The notes beneath the pieces are model-generated. The model had not been told where the DNA came from. It saw nothing but the letters and a program-made list of their open reading frames with translations, and ran no database searches. Shown one piece after another: positions 34,824-44,386 of a stretch of DNA of 64,000 nt (within the stretch, counting starts at the first letter, position 1; each line of letters begins with the position of its first letter). Made by a program: the position numbers and the translations under genes. The stretch lies in contig NZ_CP031705.1 in the NCBI RefSeq assembly GCF_022701255.1, forward strand, positions 5,704,001 to 5,768,000. The letters are read 5' to 3'. Source of the stretch: Microcoleus vaginatus HSN003 (GTDB lineage: Bacteria > Cyanobacteriota > Cyanobacteriia > Cyanobacteriales > Microcoleaceae).

Positions 34824-36218
34824 ATGCTAAGACGCAAGCAACAAACGAACCAACCTATGAACTTTTCCCAGAAGTCAGGGGGCAAAAGTCCCACACCCCC
34901 AAAAACCAACTCAACACAGAATCTCGGCGTCGGAGGATTGCGGAAATTACTTTTTGCCGCCGGAATAGCCTCTTTGTGCACTAGCTGTCAAAATCCTCCA
35001 GCACCCACCGCCACAACTCCCGGAGGCAGCCCCGGAACCAGTCCCGCAGCCACTCCCGTCGCAGTCAGCAGCCCCGGAGATCCAAATACTGTCAAAATTG
35101 TCTCCATGCTGCCGATGACAGGCAGCGCTTTGGGTCAAGCTCAAACACTGGTCAACGGCATCCAACAAGCACTGGCAGAAACCGACTCCAAAGCTTGCGA
35201 CGGCAAAATCCAAATCCAATACGAAGTTTACGATGACGCCACCGCCGCCGCCGGCAAATGGGACCCGGCCCAAGTAACGTCCAACTCCAACAAAGCCGTC
35301 GCTGACAGTTCGGTAGTTGCCGTCATCGGTCACTATAACTCCGGTGCCGCCAAACTTTCCATTCCCGTGCTCAACCAAGCTAACATCGTCATGATCAGTC
35401 CGGCCAACACTTATCCGGGACTGACTAAACCAGGAAAAGGCGAACCCAAAGAACCGAACGTTTATTATCCCGCTGGCACTCGTAATTTCACCCGCGTTGT
35501 CCCCGCTGACGACCTTCAAGGGGCTGTAGCTGGCAACTGGGCGAAATCTTTAGGCGTGCAAAAAGTCTACATTCTCGACGACCAAGAACTCTACGGCAAA
35601 GGCATCGCTGATGTTTTTGAAGCAACTGCTAAAAAGTTGGGAATTCAAGTCCTCGGAAGAGAGGGAATTGATATTAGAGCTAGCGACTACAAGGCGTTAA
35701 TGAATAAAATCAAAGCTTTAAATCCCGACATGATTTACTTCGGTGGCACTACTCAGAGCAATGCCGGACAAATAATTAAAGACATGAGAAATGTCGGAAT
35801 GACGCCTGAGGCAGTTAAATTCATGGGCCCTGACGGCATTCAAGATAAAGCTTTAATTGACGCGGCAGGCAAAGATGCCGAAGGAATTTACGCTACTTTT
35901 GGCGGCTTGCCTCCTCAAGAATTGACTGGTGCGGGCGCCAAGTGGTACACAAGTTACAAGGCAAAATATAATGCTGAACCGGAAGCTTATGCAGCTTACG
36001 CCTATGAAGCTACTAAAGTTGCGATCGGCGCAATTAATAAAGTTTGCAAAAATGACCGCGCTGCTATCCGTGAAGCTGTGTTGGCAACTAAAGATTTTAA
36101 CGGGGTACTCGGGACTTGGAGTTTTGACACCAACGGCGACACGAGCTTGACTACAATGTCAGGAAATGTGGTTAAAGGTGGCAAGTGGGAGTTCGTGAAT
36201 GCGCTCAAGACGGAATAA
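34824..36218 (+). CDS. Amino-acid ABC transporter binding protein (LivK/NatB type)
   Basis: A 464-residue exported binding protein for branched-chain or neutral amino acids. The long N-terminus has a hydrophobic stretch LLFAAGIASLC and then CTSCQNPP. Cys55 may be lipidated, but the lipobox is weak (Cys rather than Leu at -3). A Pro/Thr/Ser-rich linker (58-92) leads to the Leu/Ile/Val-binding fold: IVSMLPMTGSALGQAQ, VAVIGHYNSGAAKLSIPVLN, FTRVVPADDLQGAVAGNWA and IYFGGTTQSNAGQIIKDM. In filamentous cyanobacteria such proteins (NatB) serve the N-I transporter that also recovers leaked amino acids. The matching permeases and ATPases follow at 36386, 38416, 41029 and 45202. GAGTGGA lies about 6 bases before the ATG. 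Confidence 0.92.
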   Translation: MLRRKQQTNQPMNFSQKSGGKSPTPPKTNSTQNLGVGGLRKLLFAAGIASLCTSCQNPPAPTATTPGGSPGTSPAATPVAVSSPGDPNTVKIVSMLPMTGSALGQAQTLVNGIQQALAETDSKACDGKIQIQYEVYDDATAAAGKWDPAQVTSNSNKAVADSSVVAVIGHYNSGAAKLSIPVLNQANIVMISPANTYPGLTKPGKGEPKEPNVYYPAGTRNFTRVVPADDLQGAVAGNWAKSLGVQKVYILDDQELYGKGIADVFEATAKKLGIQVLGREGIDIRASDYKALMNKIKALNPDMIYFGGTTQSNAGQIIKDMRNVGMTPEAVKFMGPDGIQDKALIDAAGKDAEGIYATFGGLPPQELTGAGAKWYTSYKAKYNAEPEAYAAYAYEATKVAIGAINKVCKNDRAAIREAVLATKDFNGVLGTWSFDTNGDTSLTTMSGNVVKGGKWEFVNALKTE

Positions 36219-36225
36219 TTAATCA

Positions 36226-36283
36226 GAAGGAAGAGGGAAGAGGAAGAAGGAAGAAGGAAGAGGGAAGAGGAAGAAGGAAGAAA
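36226..36283. repeat. Purine-rich GAAGGAAGAG microsatellite
   Basis: About 58 bp of repeating AGAAGGAAGAGGGA-type units on the + strand between the binding protein and permease genes. The following 80 bp are a pyrimidine-rich (CCCAATT)n-like stretch. Both are simple-sequence tracts prone to slippage. Confidence 0.75.
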
Positions 36284-36385
36284 AATCATTCAAGTTGTTT
36301 GATTTCCCAATTCCCAATTTCCTATTTCCCCTTCCCTATTTCGCCTTCCTAATTTGCAATTACCAATTCCCAATTACTCAAAAAC

Positions 36386-37462
36386 ATGAAGAACTGGAAA
36401 AGTATTCTCTTATATCTAGGTGTAGTTTATATAGTTTTGCTATTAGGCCCGATCGCAGGATTTGATTTGCCAAAAATCGTTGGAGAAATAGTCAGCCGTC
36501 CTGAAGTTTTTATCCAACAATTATTAGTTGGTCTTGTCAACGGCGCGCTGATTGCAATTATTGCTTTGGGTTACACTATGGTTTATGGCATTATTGAGTT
36601 AATCAATTTTGCTCACGGCGATTTGTATATGTTGGGGGCTTTTGCTTCCCTAACTGTGTTCGGGGCTTTTGGCATTCAAGATGGCGCATCTTTAGGTACT
36701 GCTATACCGGTGATGTTAGTCGCTTTAATTGTATGTTCGGTGTTTTGTGCTGGGCTGAATATTGTTGTGGAAAAGTACGCTTATCGGCCTTTGCGAAATG
36801 CTCCCCGTTTGGCTCCTTTAATTTCAGCGATTGGAGTTTCTTTTATTTTCCAAAATATGGGCCTGTTTTGGGGAGGATTGAAAGCTTTTATTCCGGTGAT
36901 GGGTTCTAACTCGGCAGCTCCGAAAAGTTTTCCCGATTTGTTGCCACGAGTTGATATTCTCAAATTTTTGGGAATTCAAACGAGTATTGTATTTACTACC
37001 AAAGATTTAATTGTGTTGGTAGTGGCGGTTGTATTGATGGTTTTGCTTCATGTTTTTGTCCAGTACACTCGTCTGGGAAAGGCGATGCGGGCAACTGCTC
37101 AAAGCCGCGATGCCGCTAAAATTATGGGAATTAATGTGGATCAGATTATTGCTCTGACTTTTTTGATTGGGGGAGCTTTGGCTGGTTCGGCTGGGATTCT
37201 GGTTGGTCTGTACAACAATACTATTGTGTTTACGATGGGGTTTACGGCGGGTTTGAGGGCTTTTACGGCGGCGGTTTTGGGGGGGATTGGCAATATTGTG
37301 GGGGCGATGTTAGGAGGGGTTTTGATTGGGTTGCTTTCGTCTTTGAGCGATCAGTATTTGTCAAGCCGTTGGACTAATGCTTGGGTGTTTGGGGTTTTGG
37401 TGGTGATTTTGGCTTTTCGTCCAGGGGGCTTGTTGGGCGAGAATGTTCAGGAAAAGGTTTAA
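36386..37462 (+). CDS. livH: Branched-chain amino-acid ABC permease (LivH type)
   Basis: A 358-residue inner-membrane permease with eight or more helices. The family signature is GLVNGALIAIIALGYTMVYG followed by IELINFAHGDLYMLGAF. The ATPase-contact region FRATAQ-like reads GKAMRATAQSRDAAKIMGIN, and the end reads GGIGNIVGAMLGG then FRPGGLLGENVQEKV. The protein is longer than E. coli LivH (308) because of an N-terminal extra helix and a loop of about 40 residues (180-210), as in cyanobacterial NatD. It should pair with the LivM-type permease at 38416. It begins 167 bp after the binding protein gene, with a simple-sequence spacer between. Confidence 0.93.
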   Translation: MKNWKSILLYLGVVYIVLLLGPIAGFDLPKIVGEIVSRPEVFIQQLLVGLVNGALIAIIALGYTMVYGIIELINFAHGDLYMLGAFASLTVFGAFGIQDGASLGTAIPVMLVALIVCSVFCAGLNIVVEKYAYRPLRNAPRLAPLISAIGVSFIFQNMGLFWGGLKAFIPVMGSNSAAPKSFPDLLPRVDILKFLGIQTSIVFTTKDLIVLVVAVVLMVLLHVFVQYTRLGKAMRATAQSRDAAKIMGINVDQIIALTFLIGGALAGSAGILVGLYNNTIVFTMGFTAGLRAFTAAVLGGIGNIVGAMLGGVLIGLLSSLSDQYLSSRWTNAWVFGVLVVILAFRPGGLLGENVQEKV

Positions 37463-37591
37463 AATTGCATGGTTTAAATAATGGCAAGAGACATTTAAGT
37501 AGATCTAAAAAAACATCGCACCCAGATCCCCGGCTTCTTTAAGAAGTTGGGGAACTAAAAGCGATCGCGTTTTACGTTTTTGTTTTACGTT

Positions 37592-38164
37592 TTAAATATT
37601 CCCTGGTTTGAGCCAGCCAAAAACTTCGCCTAAAGTCAACTGCATTTCCGGCATAAAGTTGGGCATCGGAAGTATATCTGTTGGTTCTTGCAATGAAATC
37701 GGCTGCTGCCTTGCGGGATAGGCTAAAATGTTTTTTTCATCCGGATCGAGCAACCAACCCATCTGACAACCGGCATTCAAACAGTGCAAAATATTGTTTG
37801 TGACTTTGGTTGGGCTTTGGGCTGGGGACAAAATTTCTATTGTCCAGTCTGGGTGAGCATTAAATGTATTGGCAATTTCGCCGTCAGCGTCTAGGGGAAT
37901 GCGATTCCAAACAAAAATCGCGACATCGGGGACAATAGAACGTCCGCCAAAGGTGCAGCGAAGTTCTGGTAGGGCTAGGGCAATTTGCGGTTTCTCTGCG
38001 ATGTCGTTGGTGACTGTTACGAGTCTGCATTGTAGTTTGCTGTGTTTTCCTTGGGGCAGAGGTTTTTGGACGATCGCACCTTTGATGTATTCGCTAGCGG
38101 GTTTGGTTTCTGGGAGTTGCAAAAACTCGTCCAGGCTGATAGTTTTTTGAGGTGCTTCTACCAT
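37592..38164 (-). CDS. Uma2 family endonuclease-like protein (DUF820)
   Basis: About 190 residues of the Uma2/DUF820 family, very abundant in cyanobacteria and built on a PD-(D/E)xK nuclease fold. Characteristic blocks are TISLDEFLQLPETKPASEYI, GAIVQKPLPQGKHSKLQ, IVPDVAIFVWNRIPLD (metal Asp) and WTIEILSPAQS (Glu). The Lys/Gln expected further on is in the region KVTNNILHCLNAG. The ATG at 38164 (MVEAPQKT) gives the usual start; a longer GTG start at 38251 adds 29 residues foreign to the family. It lies on the opposite strand between two permease genes of one transporter, so it was inserted into that cluster. Biological role of the family is poorly defined. Confidence 0.85.
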   Translation of the reverse strand: MVEAPQKTISLDEFLQLPETKPASEYIKGAIVQKPLPQGKHSKLQCRLVTVTNDIAEKPQIALALPELRCTFGGRSIVPDVAIFVWNRIPLDADGEIANTFNAHPDWTIEILSPAQSPTKVTNNILHCLNAGCQMGWLLDPDEKNILAYPARQQPISLQEPTDILPMPNFMPEMQLTLGEVFGWLKPGNI

Positions 38165-38415
38165 ATAGCGATCGCCCGTTTGAAGTGTGTTGGGGTAACA
38201 GTTCCAGTATATTTGAAGTTTCGTCACTTTTGGTGCAATAATCGGACTCAAAAGACTCTAAACTGTAGCTAGCCGGATCGACCGTTTCCACGATAAGCAG
38301 TCGATCACATTCATTGAGGCAGAATTTGGCACGGCCCGCGTCAGTCGCATCTATAAACTGCGATTCCTAGCATTCTTTCATCTAACTACTGATTAATGAC
38401 TAATAACTTCTTCCT

Positions 38416-39981
38416 ATGTCAAAAAAACTAATTAAAGCAATTAAATCGACTGGTATTTTAGGGGCGATCGCCTCTTTGACTGTTTTGCTATTCGGCGGTT
38501 GGAGTGGCACCGTAATCGGCTGGCTGATGGGTACGGCGGCGGGCTTTATTAGCTGTCGGGAGCAGAAGGTTTACAGCCCGAAAATGGGTGCGACTATCGG
38601 CAGTTTAGCGGGATTGGGATTTGGAGTTTGGCTATTAATTGCGAGTGTGTTAGAAGGGGTTTTGATTAGACCTTTTTCTGGGCAATCGGCTGTGGCTTTG
38701 CCGACTACGCTGCTGTACGGGATTTGCAGTTTGACGATCGCAATTTTGACAGCTACGTTAATGGGTGCTTTGCAGGGTTTGCAGGGAGAACGCCAGCGGC
38801 TGGCAACTCTGGTGACATTAGCTTTTATTCTAATTCTGTTTCCGTTTATCGACATTCAGGCTCAGACTGGCTGGATTGCTACTGTAGTACAGATTCAAAT
38901 CTTTATTATGTTGGCGCTGGGTTTGAATATTACTGTGGGTTTTGCGGGTTTGTTGGATTTGGGATATGCGGCGTTTTTTGCGATCGGCGCTTACACGACT
39001 GCTTTGCTATCTTCTGGGCAGTTAAATATTACTTGGAACTTTTGGGTGGTATTGCCGATCGCGGCTGGTGTAGCTGCGATCGCGGGCGTAATCCTGGGTA
39101 TTCCGACACTGCGACTCAGGGGCGATTATTTGGCGATTGTTACCCTCGGTTTTGGCGAAATTATCCCGGTTGTCTTTAGGAATTTAACCGCGATTCGCAT
39201 CGACGAACCAGTCTCGAAGATTGTTGCTGCTGTTTTGGGTAAACCTGAGTTGGTGCTGTGTCTGGTTGGGTGCGATCGACCTTTTAACCTCACCGGCGGC
39301 GAAGCGGGAATAAACCCGATCGGGCGTCCATCTCTCCCCATTGTCGGTACTTTCAGCACGGGCAACTACTTTCCCTGGTACTACCTAATTTTGCTGCTAG
39401 TTGTCTTCGCTTACTTCATGATTTCGCGGCTGCGAGATTCCCGCTTGGGCAGGGCGTGGAATGCCATGCGCGAAGATGAATTAGCGGCTAGTGCGATGGG
39501 GATTAACCTGGTCAAAACCAAACTTTCGGCTTTTGCGATGGGAGCGACGTTTTCAGGCTTTGCAGGCGCGTTTTACGCCGCCTATATCAGCGCGATTTTT
39601 CCCAGCGTTTTCGATTTCTCGGTGTCGGTAATCATCCTGTGTATGGTGATTTTAGGCGGTTTGGGGAACATGACGGGGGTGATTTTGGGCGCTATCATTA
39701 TCATGTCTGCAGATCGGCTTTATTTGCCACAATTAGCGCAAGTCCTCAAGGGTTTTCTGAATACTTTTGTACTCCCCAGGATTGCAATTCCCCAGTTACG
39801 AGACTTTCTGGCAACCAGTTTAGATCCGATTCAAATGCGCTTATTTCTATTCGGCCTAACTCTTGTTGTCATGATGCTCGTGCGGCCGGAGGGGCTGATT
39901 CCTGATAAGATACACCAAGCTGAACTGCATTCGGATGCTGAAGCGAGCAATGAGTCTTTAGCGGATGCGAGAAGTCAATAA
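38416..39981 (+). CDS. livM: Branched-chain amino-acid ABC permease (LivM type)
   Basis: A 521-residue inner-membrane permease. About 180 extra N-terminal residues form four to five membrane helices. The LivM core follows: MLALGLNITVGFAGLLDLGY, LRLRGDYLAIVTLGFGEI, the ATPase-contact LGRAWNAMREDELAASAMG and VVILGGLGNMTGV-like VILCMVILGGLGNMTGVIL. The end is LVRPEGLIPD. The length fits cyanobacterial NatC rather than the shorter E. coli LivM. It works with the LivH-type permease at 36386 and the ATPases at 41029 and 45202. The start at 38416 lies 165 bp beyond the Uma2 gene's upstream side. It has no strong ribosome site (TTCTTCCT precedes the ATG). Confidence 0.92.
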   Translation: MSKKLIKAIKSTGILGAIASLTVLLFGGWSGTVIGWLMGTAAGFISCREQKVYSPKMGATIGSLAGLGFGVWLLIASVLEGVLIRPFSGQSAVALPTTLLYGICSLTIAILTATLMGALQGLQGERQRLATLVTLAFILILFPFIDIQAQTGWIATVVQIQIFIMLALGLNITVGFAGLLDLGYAAFFAIGAYTTALLSSGQLNITWNFWVVLPIAAGVAAIAGVILGIPTLRLRGDYLAIVTLGFGEIIPVVFRNLTAIRIDEPVSKIVAAVLGKPELVLCLVGCDRPFNLTGGEAGINPIGRPSLPIVGTFSTGNYFPWYYLILLLVVFAYFMISRLRDSRLGRAWNAMREDELAASAMGINLVKTKLSAFAMGATFSGFAGAFYAAYISAIFPSVFDFSVSVIILCMVILGGLGNMTGVILGAIIIMSADRLYLPQLAQVLKGFLNTFVLPRIAIPQLRDFLATSLDPIQMRLFLFGLTLVVMMLVRPEGLIPDKIHQAELHSDAEASNESLADARSQ

Positions 39982-40051
39982 ACGAGTAAGGGCAAAAAAA
40001 CATAGTATTTGGTAGCGGGTTTAGCTAAGAATCTAGCAGAGCAGGGAGTTT

Positions 40052-40939
40052 ATGAGTGTAAAAACACCTCCTCATCTAATGTTTATTTGTAACCAACTAC
40101 TTAGTAAGGGTGAAAGATTAGCCATGAACAATGTAACTGGTACTGCTTTTATCGTTGCGGAGTTTAGAGCAGAAGAGAATGAAGAGGCAATGCCTCTTTA
40201 CACTGATCAAGTAGTAAAAATTTGGCTCAATGAGGAAACAAAAGAAATAGCTGCAAAAATAGCTCAAAACTCTCCTGCGGCTAAAGAAATGGTTAAGTTG
40301 CGGACTAAATATTTTGATGATGTTTTGTCAAATCAAATTTTAGGAGGTTGCAAACAAGTAGTTATTTTAGGTTCGGGTTTGGATACTCGTGCTGCTAGAA
40401 TTAATGGAGAAGGAGTGATTTATGTTGAAATAGACGACCCTGCGACACTGCAATTAAAAGCAGAAACTCTCAAAGCTAACAAAGTTACTGCCAATGTTCG
40501 CTACCTTCCCGGCGATTACATAACAGACGGTTTAATCTCCTTGCTGAAACAGAGTGAATTTGATTTCACTCGACCGACCTATTTTTTGTGGGAAGGTAAC
40601 ACTACCTTGCTTGCCAAAAAAGAGGTAATATTTGTGTTAGAACAAATTCGCGACAATGTTCATAATTTTCGCTTGTCCTTTGATTATATGTCGGAAAAGG
40701 TGATATTGAGAACGACGGGCTACCCAGATATCAATGATTACATAGATAAATACGAAAGTATGTATGCACCCTGGATTACTGGGTTTGAAAACATTGCAAC
40801 TTTGGCTGACGAACTCAATCTCAAAGTTATTGAAAACTTTTCGACGGCCGATTTACACGAACAATATCGCCCTCGCCGTTCCTTAGAATCTAATCTTTTT
40901 AAGTTTTATTTTGTTTGTACGTTAGAGAATATGTCCTAA
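40052..40939 (+). CDS. SAM-dependent methyltransferase, PPM1/LCMT-like
   Basis: A 295-residue class I methyltransferase of the leucine-carboxyl-methyltransferase-like family often found in secondary metabolism and of unknown substrate in bacteria. SAM motif I reads VVILGSGLDTRAARI, with the acidic strand end in YVEIDDP, and FLWEGNTTLLAKKEV is the family's post-II block. NNVTGTAFIVAEFRAEENEE is the usual N-terminus. The ATG at 40052 has GGGAG 5 bases upstream and is used here; an ATG at 40124 (MNNVTGTAF) fits the family start better and is a real alternative. It is more AT-rich than its neighbours and sits between permease and ATPase genes of one transporter, so it is probably acquired. Confidence 0.85.
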   Translation: MSVKTPPHLMFICNQLLSKGERLAMNNVTGTAFIVAEFRAEENEEAMPLYTDQVVKIWLNEETKEIAAKIAQNSPAAKEMVKLRTKYFDDVLSNQILGGCKQVVILGSGLDTRAARINGEGVIYVEIDDPATLQLKAETLKANKVTANVRYLPGDYITDGLISLLKQSEFDFTRPTYFLWEGNTTLLAKKEVIFVLEQIRDNVHNFRLSFDYMSEKVILRTTGYPDINDYIDKYESMYAPWITGFENIATLADELNLKVIENFSTADLHEQYRPRRSLESNLFKFYFVCTLENMS

Positions 40940-41028
40940 AAACTCCCAATCTCAAATTGATTCGCGTGCGTGAAAGCTTGTGACCAGGACGCTCGCACTA
41001 CTATAAAATCTTAGAAAACAGAAACAAA

Positions 41029-41808
41029 ATGTCATTATTAGAAGCACAGCAACTTACAATGCGATTCGGCGGTTTGACTGCGGTCAATCAGGTTAGTTTA
41101 ACATTGGAAAAAGGATCGATCGCCAGTTTGATCGGCCCCAACGGTGCGGGCAAAACTACTTTTTTTAATATGCTGACGGGGATCTATAAACCGAGTGGGG
41201 GACAGTTGGTACTTGAAAATAAAAATATCACGGGTTTACCGCCGGATCACCTGACAACCTTCGGCATTGCTAGAACTTTTCAAAATATCCGCTTGTTTAA
41301 CAACATGACTGTGCTGGATAATGTTTTAGTAGGTAGACACTGCCGATTAAAAACAGGTTTGTTGGGTGCAATTCTCCGCCCTCCGGCTGCGATGATTGAG
41401 GAACGGGAAGCTAAAATAAAAGCGCTGACTATGCTGGATTTTGTCGGTTTAGGTGTTGCTAAAGCGCCGGAGTTGGCAAAAAACCTTTCCTACGGCGATC
41501 AGCGCAGATTGGAAATTGCCCGGGCTTTGGCTTCCGATCCCAAAGTGTTGCTTTTGGACGAACCGACGGCAGGGATGAACCCGAACGAAACGGCTGATTT
41601 AACTCGCTTTATTTACCGGATTCGCGATGAGTTGGATTTGAGTATTTTGCTGATTGAACATGATATGAAGGTGGTGATGGGAATTAGCGATCGCGTTAGT
41701 GTTATGGAGTACGGTACTAAAATTGCTGAGGGCACTCCGGCACAAGTTCGCGCAGATCCTCGCGTGATTGAGGCATATTTGGGAAAAGAAGAAGAAGGCA
41801 ATGGATAA
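41029..41808 (+). CDS. livG: Branched-chain amino-acid ABC ATPase (LivG type)
   Basis: A 259-residue ABC ATPase that powers the importer. Walker A is GPNGAGKTT at 36-44, the signature is LSYGDQRRLEIARAL and Walker B is VLLLDEPTAGMNP; the H-loop is ILLIEHDMKVVMGI. The LivG-type insert with FQNIRLFNNMTVLDNVLVGR is present, as is the C-terminal GTKIAEGTPAQVRADPRVIE typical of LivG rather than LivF. It equals NatA in cyanobacterial naming. The normal LivF partner lies 3.4 kb downstream (45202), separated by the broken PEP-CTERM gene and two insertion sequences. Confidence 0.94.
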   Translation: MSLLEAQQLTMRFGGLTAVNQVSLTLEKGSIASLIGPNGAGKTTFFNMLTGIYKPSGGQLVLENKNITGLPPDHLTTFGIARTFQNIRLFNNMTVLDNVLVGRHCRLKTGLLGAILRPPAAMIEEREAKIKALTMLDFVGLGVAKAPELAKNLSYGDQRRLEIARALASDPKVLLLDEPTAGMNPNETADLTRFIYRIRDELDLSILLIEHDMKVVMGISDRVSVMEYGTKIAEGTPAQVRADPRVIEAYLGKEEEGNG

Positions 41809-42195
41809 TACAGAATAACTAGATACCAGACTTTTTTAATAAGAAGTCTAGTATCTAACAGCGATAGTTGAGCTACTTAGATGTTTGGCGTCATTCCTAA
41901 ACTTTTGATTTAACTTCAGACAATTGATTCTTAAGTTTTCTCCTCTTGGTCAGGAAACCGAAAAACAGGGCAGTGCCTAATATAGTAGTAGGTTCTGGAA
42001 CTGGTTCTGCTTCGGGAACTGGTTGCGCTTGTGCCACTGCCATATTGTTCTTAACTTCTACTAATCTTAAATTAGTGGTGCTGTCAAAAGTCCGCGAATA
42101 CACTCCGGAAGTATACAAGCTCAGGCTTGTTGTATTACCTTGAGCGAGAAAAGCAAAATTAATTTGTGTGGGATCTGGGGGGGTGACAAAGAGGT

Positions 42196-43356
42196 CTACG
42201 AGATAGACTGTATAAGGGTTGCAGCCCGCATACCTTGTTGATAAAAGCGGCGTTTAGAAGGAGTTAACTTCATTAACTGTTCCACCTCCAAAGAATATTG
42301 TTCTAGATAATTAACCCACTTTTCTCCATCTAATCCAACACCAAATGTACTCCGTCTGCGATATTTTTTCTTTGGTTCTGTGCGACGAGATACATATTCT
42401 TGTACCTGCTTTTTCTTCAGTTCATTACCTTGAAATATTGCTGAACTGTACGCAAGTGTCATGAGCAGAATCATGTTAATAAGTCGGTTCCCTTTGAGGC
42501 TTGTTCCTTCAAGATCGTAGCCTCCTGTTTTACAGTCTCGGAACATTTCTTCAATGCCCATCCGCTGCTTATAAGCATTGAGCGCTGCTCGCAATGAGCC
42601 TAAGTCCGTGAGAATAAACCAGGCTTCTTTAACTTGATATTTCCCATAGTTCCTTTTCCACTTACAAGCAAGCTCAAATCCGGTAGTAGGTAGAGTTTTC
42701 CTCACTTTTTTCCCTTGAACATACAAAGAAGTTCCGGGTACTATTCCTAATTCATCCAACCGTTGCCAAACTAAATGTTCTGTTTCGATACAAAGATTCT
42801 TTTTCAGTCTTAAGCAAAAAGACACACCCTTTTCCTTAAGCCAGTTTCCCAAATCAACAGAACAAAATTCACGGTCTCCTAAAACGATGACTTTATATTC
42901 TGAAAATAATGGTAAAACTTGCTCTAAATTGGTAGTTTGTGACTCGAAGTTACTATTTCCTAATTTGGGCAACAACGACCAGTATAATGGAATTGCTCTT
43001 CGCTCCCAGATCAGGCTAACCATAAAGAGATTAATGCACCCCCATTGACTGCGGTCGATTGCAATTGATAAACGAGTACCAATGCGGCAATAAGTGGTCA
43101 ACCAATAAGTAATTAAGGGGAACCAAATTAATGAGATAGTTAAGTTTGGTAAATCCAGAAATCTTTGTAGTTTTCTACGCCGACTTTCCGTTGTAATTGG
43201 GTAAGGAAATACCCGTGCCAGTCGTTCTAATCTCACTTGTTTTTCTGATTGCATCACAGATAGCAAAGTTGTCATTACAAGAAACTGAGCTTTGGTCAGT
43301 TGTTTTTTTAAATGAGTCTGGTAAAATGTTGGTATCATTATTTTTTGGATAGGCAA
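42196..43356 (-). CDS. IS4 family transposase
   Basis: A 386-residue DDE transposase. The acids lie in RLSIAIDRSQWG, KVIVLGDREFCSVD and the YREK-type block YKQRMGIEEMFRDCKTGGYD (Glu), the hallmark of IS4. The sequence is uninterrupted, so it may be active. A TTG at 43356 opens the frame; an ATG at 43338 (MIPTFYQTHLKKQL) is the likelier start. Its final codons, ending IQSIS and TAG at 42196-42198, run into or up to the edge of the interrupted PEP-CTERM gene. Confidence 0.88.
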   Translation of the reverse strand: MPIQKIMIPTFYQTHLKKQLTKAQFLVMTTLLSVMQSEKQVRLERLARVFPYPITTESRRRKLQRFLDLPNLTISLIWFPLITYWLTTYCRIGTRLSIAIDRSQWGCINLFMVSLIWERRAIPLYWSLLPKLGNSNFESQTTNLEQVLPLFSEYKVIVLGDREFCSVDLGNWLKEKGVSFCLRLKKNLCIETEHLVWQRLDELGIVPGTSLYVQGKKVRKTLPTTGFELACKWKRNYGKYQVKEAWFILTDLGSLRAALNAYKQRMGIEEMFRDCKTGGYDLEGTSLKGNRLINMILLMTLAYSSAIFQGNELKKKQVQEYVSRRTEPKKKYRRRSTFGVGLDGEKWVNYLEQYSLEVEQLMKLTPSKRRFYQQGMRAATLIQSIS

Positions 43357-43404
43357 GCGTGTAACAATTATGCTGCCTATCTTTTTTTAGCACACATTGG
43401 CTCA
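42196..43404 (-). mobile_element. IS4-like insertion sequence (edges approximate)
   Basis: Contains one transposase gene. The left edge lies near 42198-42211, where transposase and host frames meet; the right edge is somewhere in 43387-43450. I could not match terminal inverted repeats or a target duplication, so the coordinates are approximate. Confidence 0.65.
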
Positions 43405-43610
43405 ATCCTCACCACCTCTGGGTTTCAGGCTGGTTGTCACCCCCCAGGTGTGGGATTAAAGTTTCCAGCGAGGTTGTATGACAAACTCACTTCCGGGGCT
43501 TTAAAAGAGTGCACACCGATCCCAAATTGAAATGATTCTAAAAGAAGGTTAGAAACAGTGTCAATTAATGCAAAAGAGGCGTTGCTGAATTAGGGTATGA
43601 TAAGGTTATA

Positions 43611-43988
43611 GTGCGAGCGCCAAAAAATAACACTTCAAAAAACGCAGAGCTTATGCAATGTCCTGAATGTCAATCAACTCATGTTAATAAAAATGGTCAC
43701 AAAAAAGGTAAACAGAATTATATTTGTGTCGGTTGTGGCAGACAATTTATAGATTGCTATCAACCTCATAAAGGTTACTCGGAAGAAGTTAAACGTGAAT
43801 GTCTCAAAATGTATGTCAATGGTATGGGTTTTCGAGCAATTGAGAGGATTAAAGGAGTACATCACACCAGCATTATAAATTGGGTCAAGCAAGTAGGAGA
43901 ATTGCTCCCTGATGCTTACGAACCAGACACAATTCCCCGGGTGGGAGAACTTGATGAACTAGAAACGTTTGTTGGTCAAAAAAAATAA
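43611..43988 (+). CDS. IS1 family InsA-like protein
   Basis: A 125-residue N-terminal frame with a four-Cys zinc ribbon, MQCPECQSTHVNKNGHK and YICVGCGRQF, and a helix-turn-helix around MGFRAIERIKGVHHTSIINW. It ends at TAA right after an A8 run; a -1 slip there leads into the catalytic frame, reading ETFVGQKKNKLWRATAV, as in IS1 elements. The GTG start at 43611 follows weak ribosome-site sequence. Confidence 0.82.
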   Translation: MRAPKNNTSKNAELMQCPECQSTHVNKNGHKKGKQNYICVGCGRQFIDCYQPHKGYSEEVKRECLKMYVNGMGFRAIERIKGVHHTSIINWVKQVGELLPDAYEPDTIPRVGELDELETFVGQKK

Positions 43989-44386
43989 GCTTTGGCGAGC
44001 GACGGCAGTAAATCACTTTCAGCCAGGGATTTTAGGATGGGTATTGGGAGATCATAGTGCTATAACTTTTCGACAACTATGGGAATTAGTTGGCAATTGG
44101 AAATGTTACTTTTATATCACAGATGGATGGCCAGTTTACCCCATGTTTATCCCAGATGGAGACCAAATTATCTGTAAAACTTACATGACCAGAGTAGAGG
44201 GCGAGAATACGCGACTACGACATTACGCAAGCCCGGCTTCATCGCAAGACACTGTGCTATTCTAAGTCGGTAGAAATGCTTAAACATTCTATTCGGTTAG
44301 TAATTCATTATCTTAAGTTTTGGGATGTTCCGGTTCCCTATCCATCCTATGATTTCAATCGCCCTCAAACGAGGCAAATCGGGTAG
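43969..44386 (+). pseudogene. IS1 transposase catalytic frame, frameshifted
   Basis: The catalytic half of the IS1 transposase: LWRATAVNHFQPGILGWVLG, CYFYITDGWPVYPMFIPDGD (Asp) and MTRVEGENTRLRHY (Glu). After RLRHY the frame runs off to a stop at 44265, while the conserved C-terminus RLHRKTLCYSKSVEMLKHSI continues in another frame to TAG at 44384. A base change in the CGCAAGCCCGGC region near 44228-44238 therefore broke the gene, and this copy should be inactive without a supplied transposase. Confidence 0.8.

Noticed and set aside
43312-43530. 72-codon plus-strand frame
   Set aside because: It is antisense to the IS4 edge and to the middle piece of the PEP-CTERM gene, which reads in frame on the other strand.
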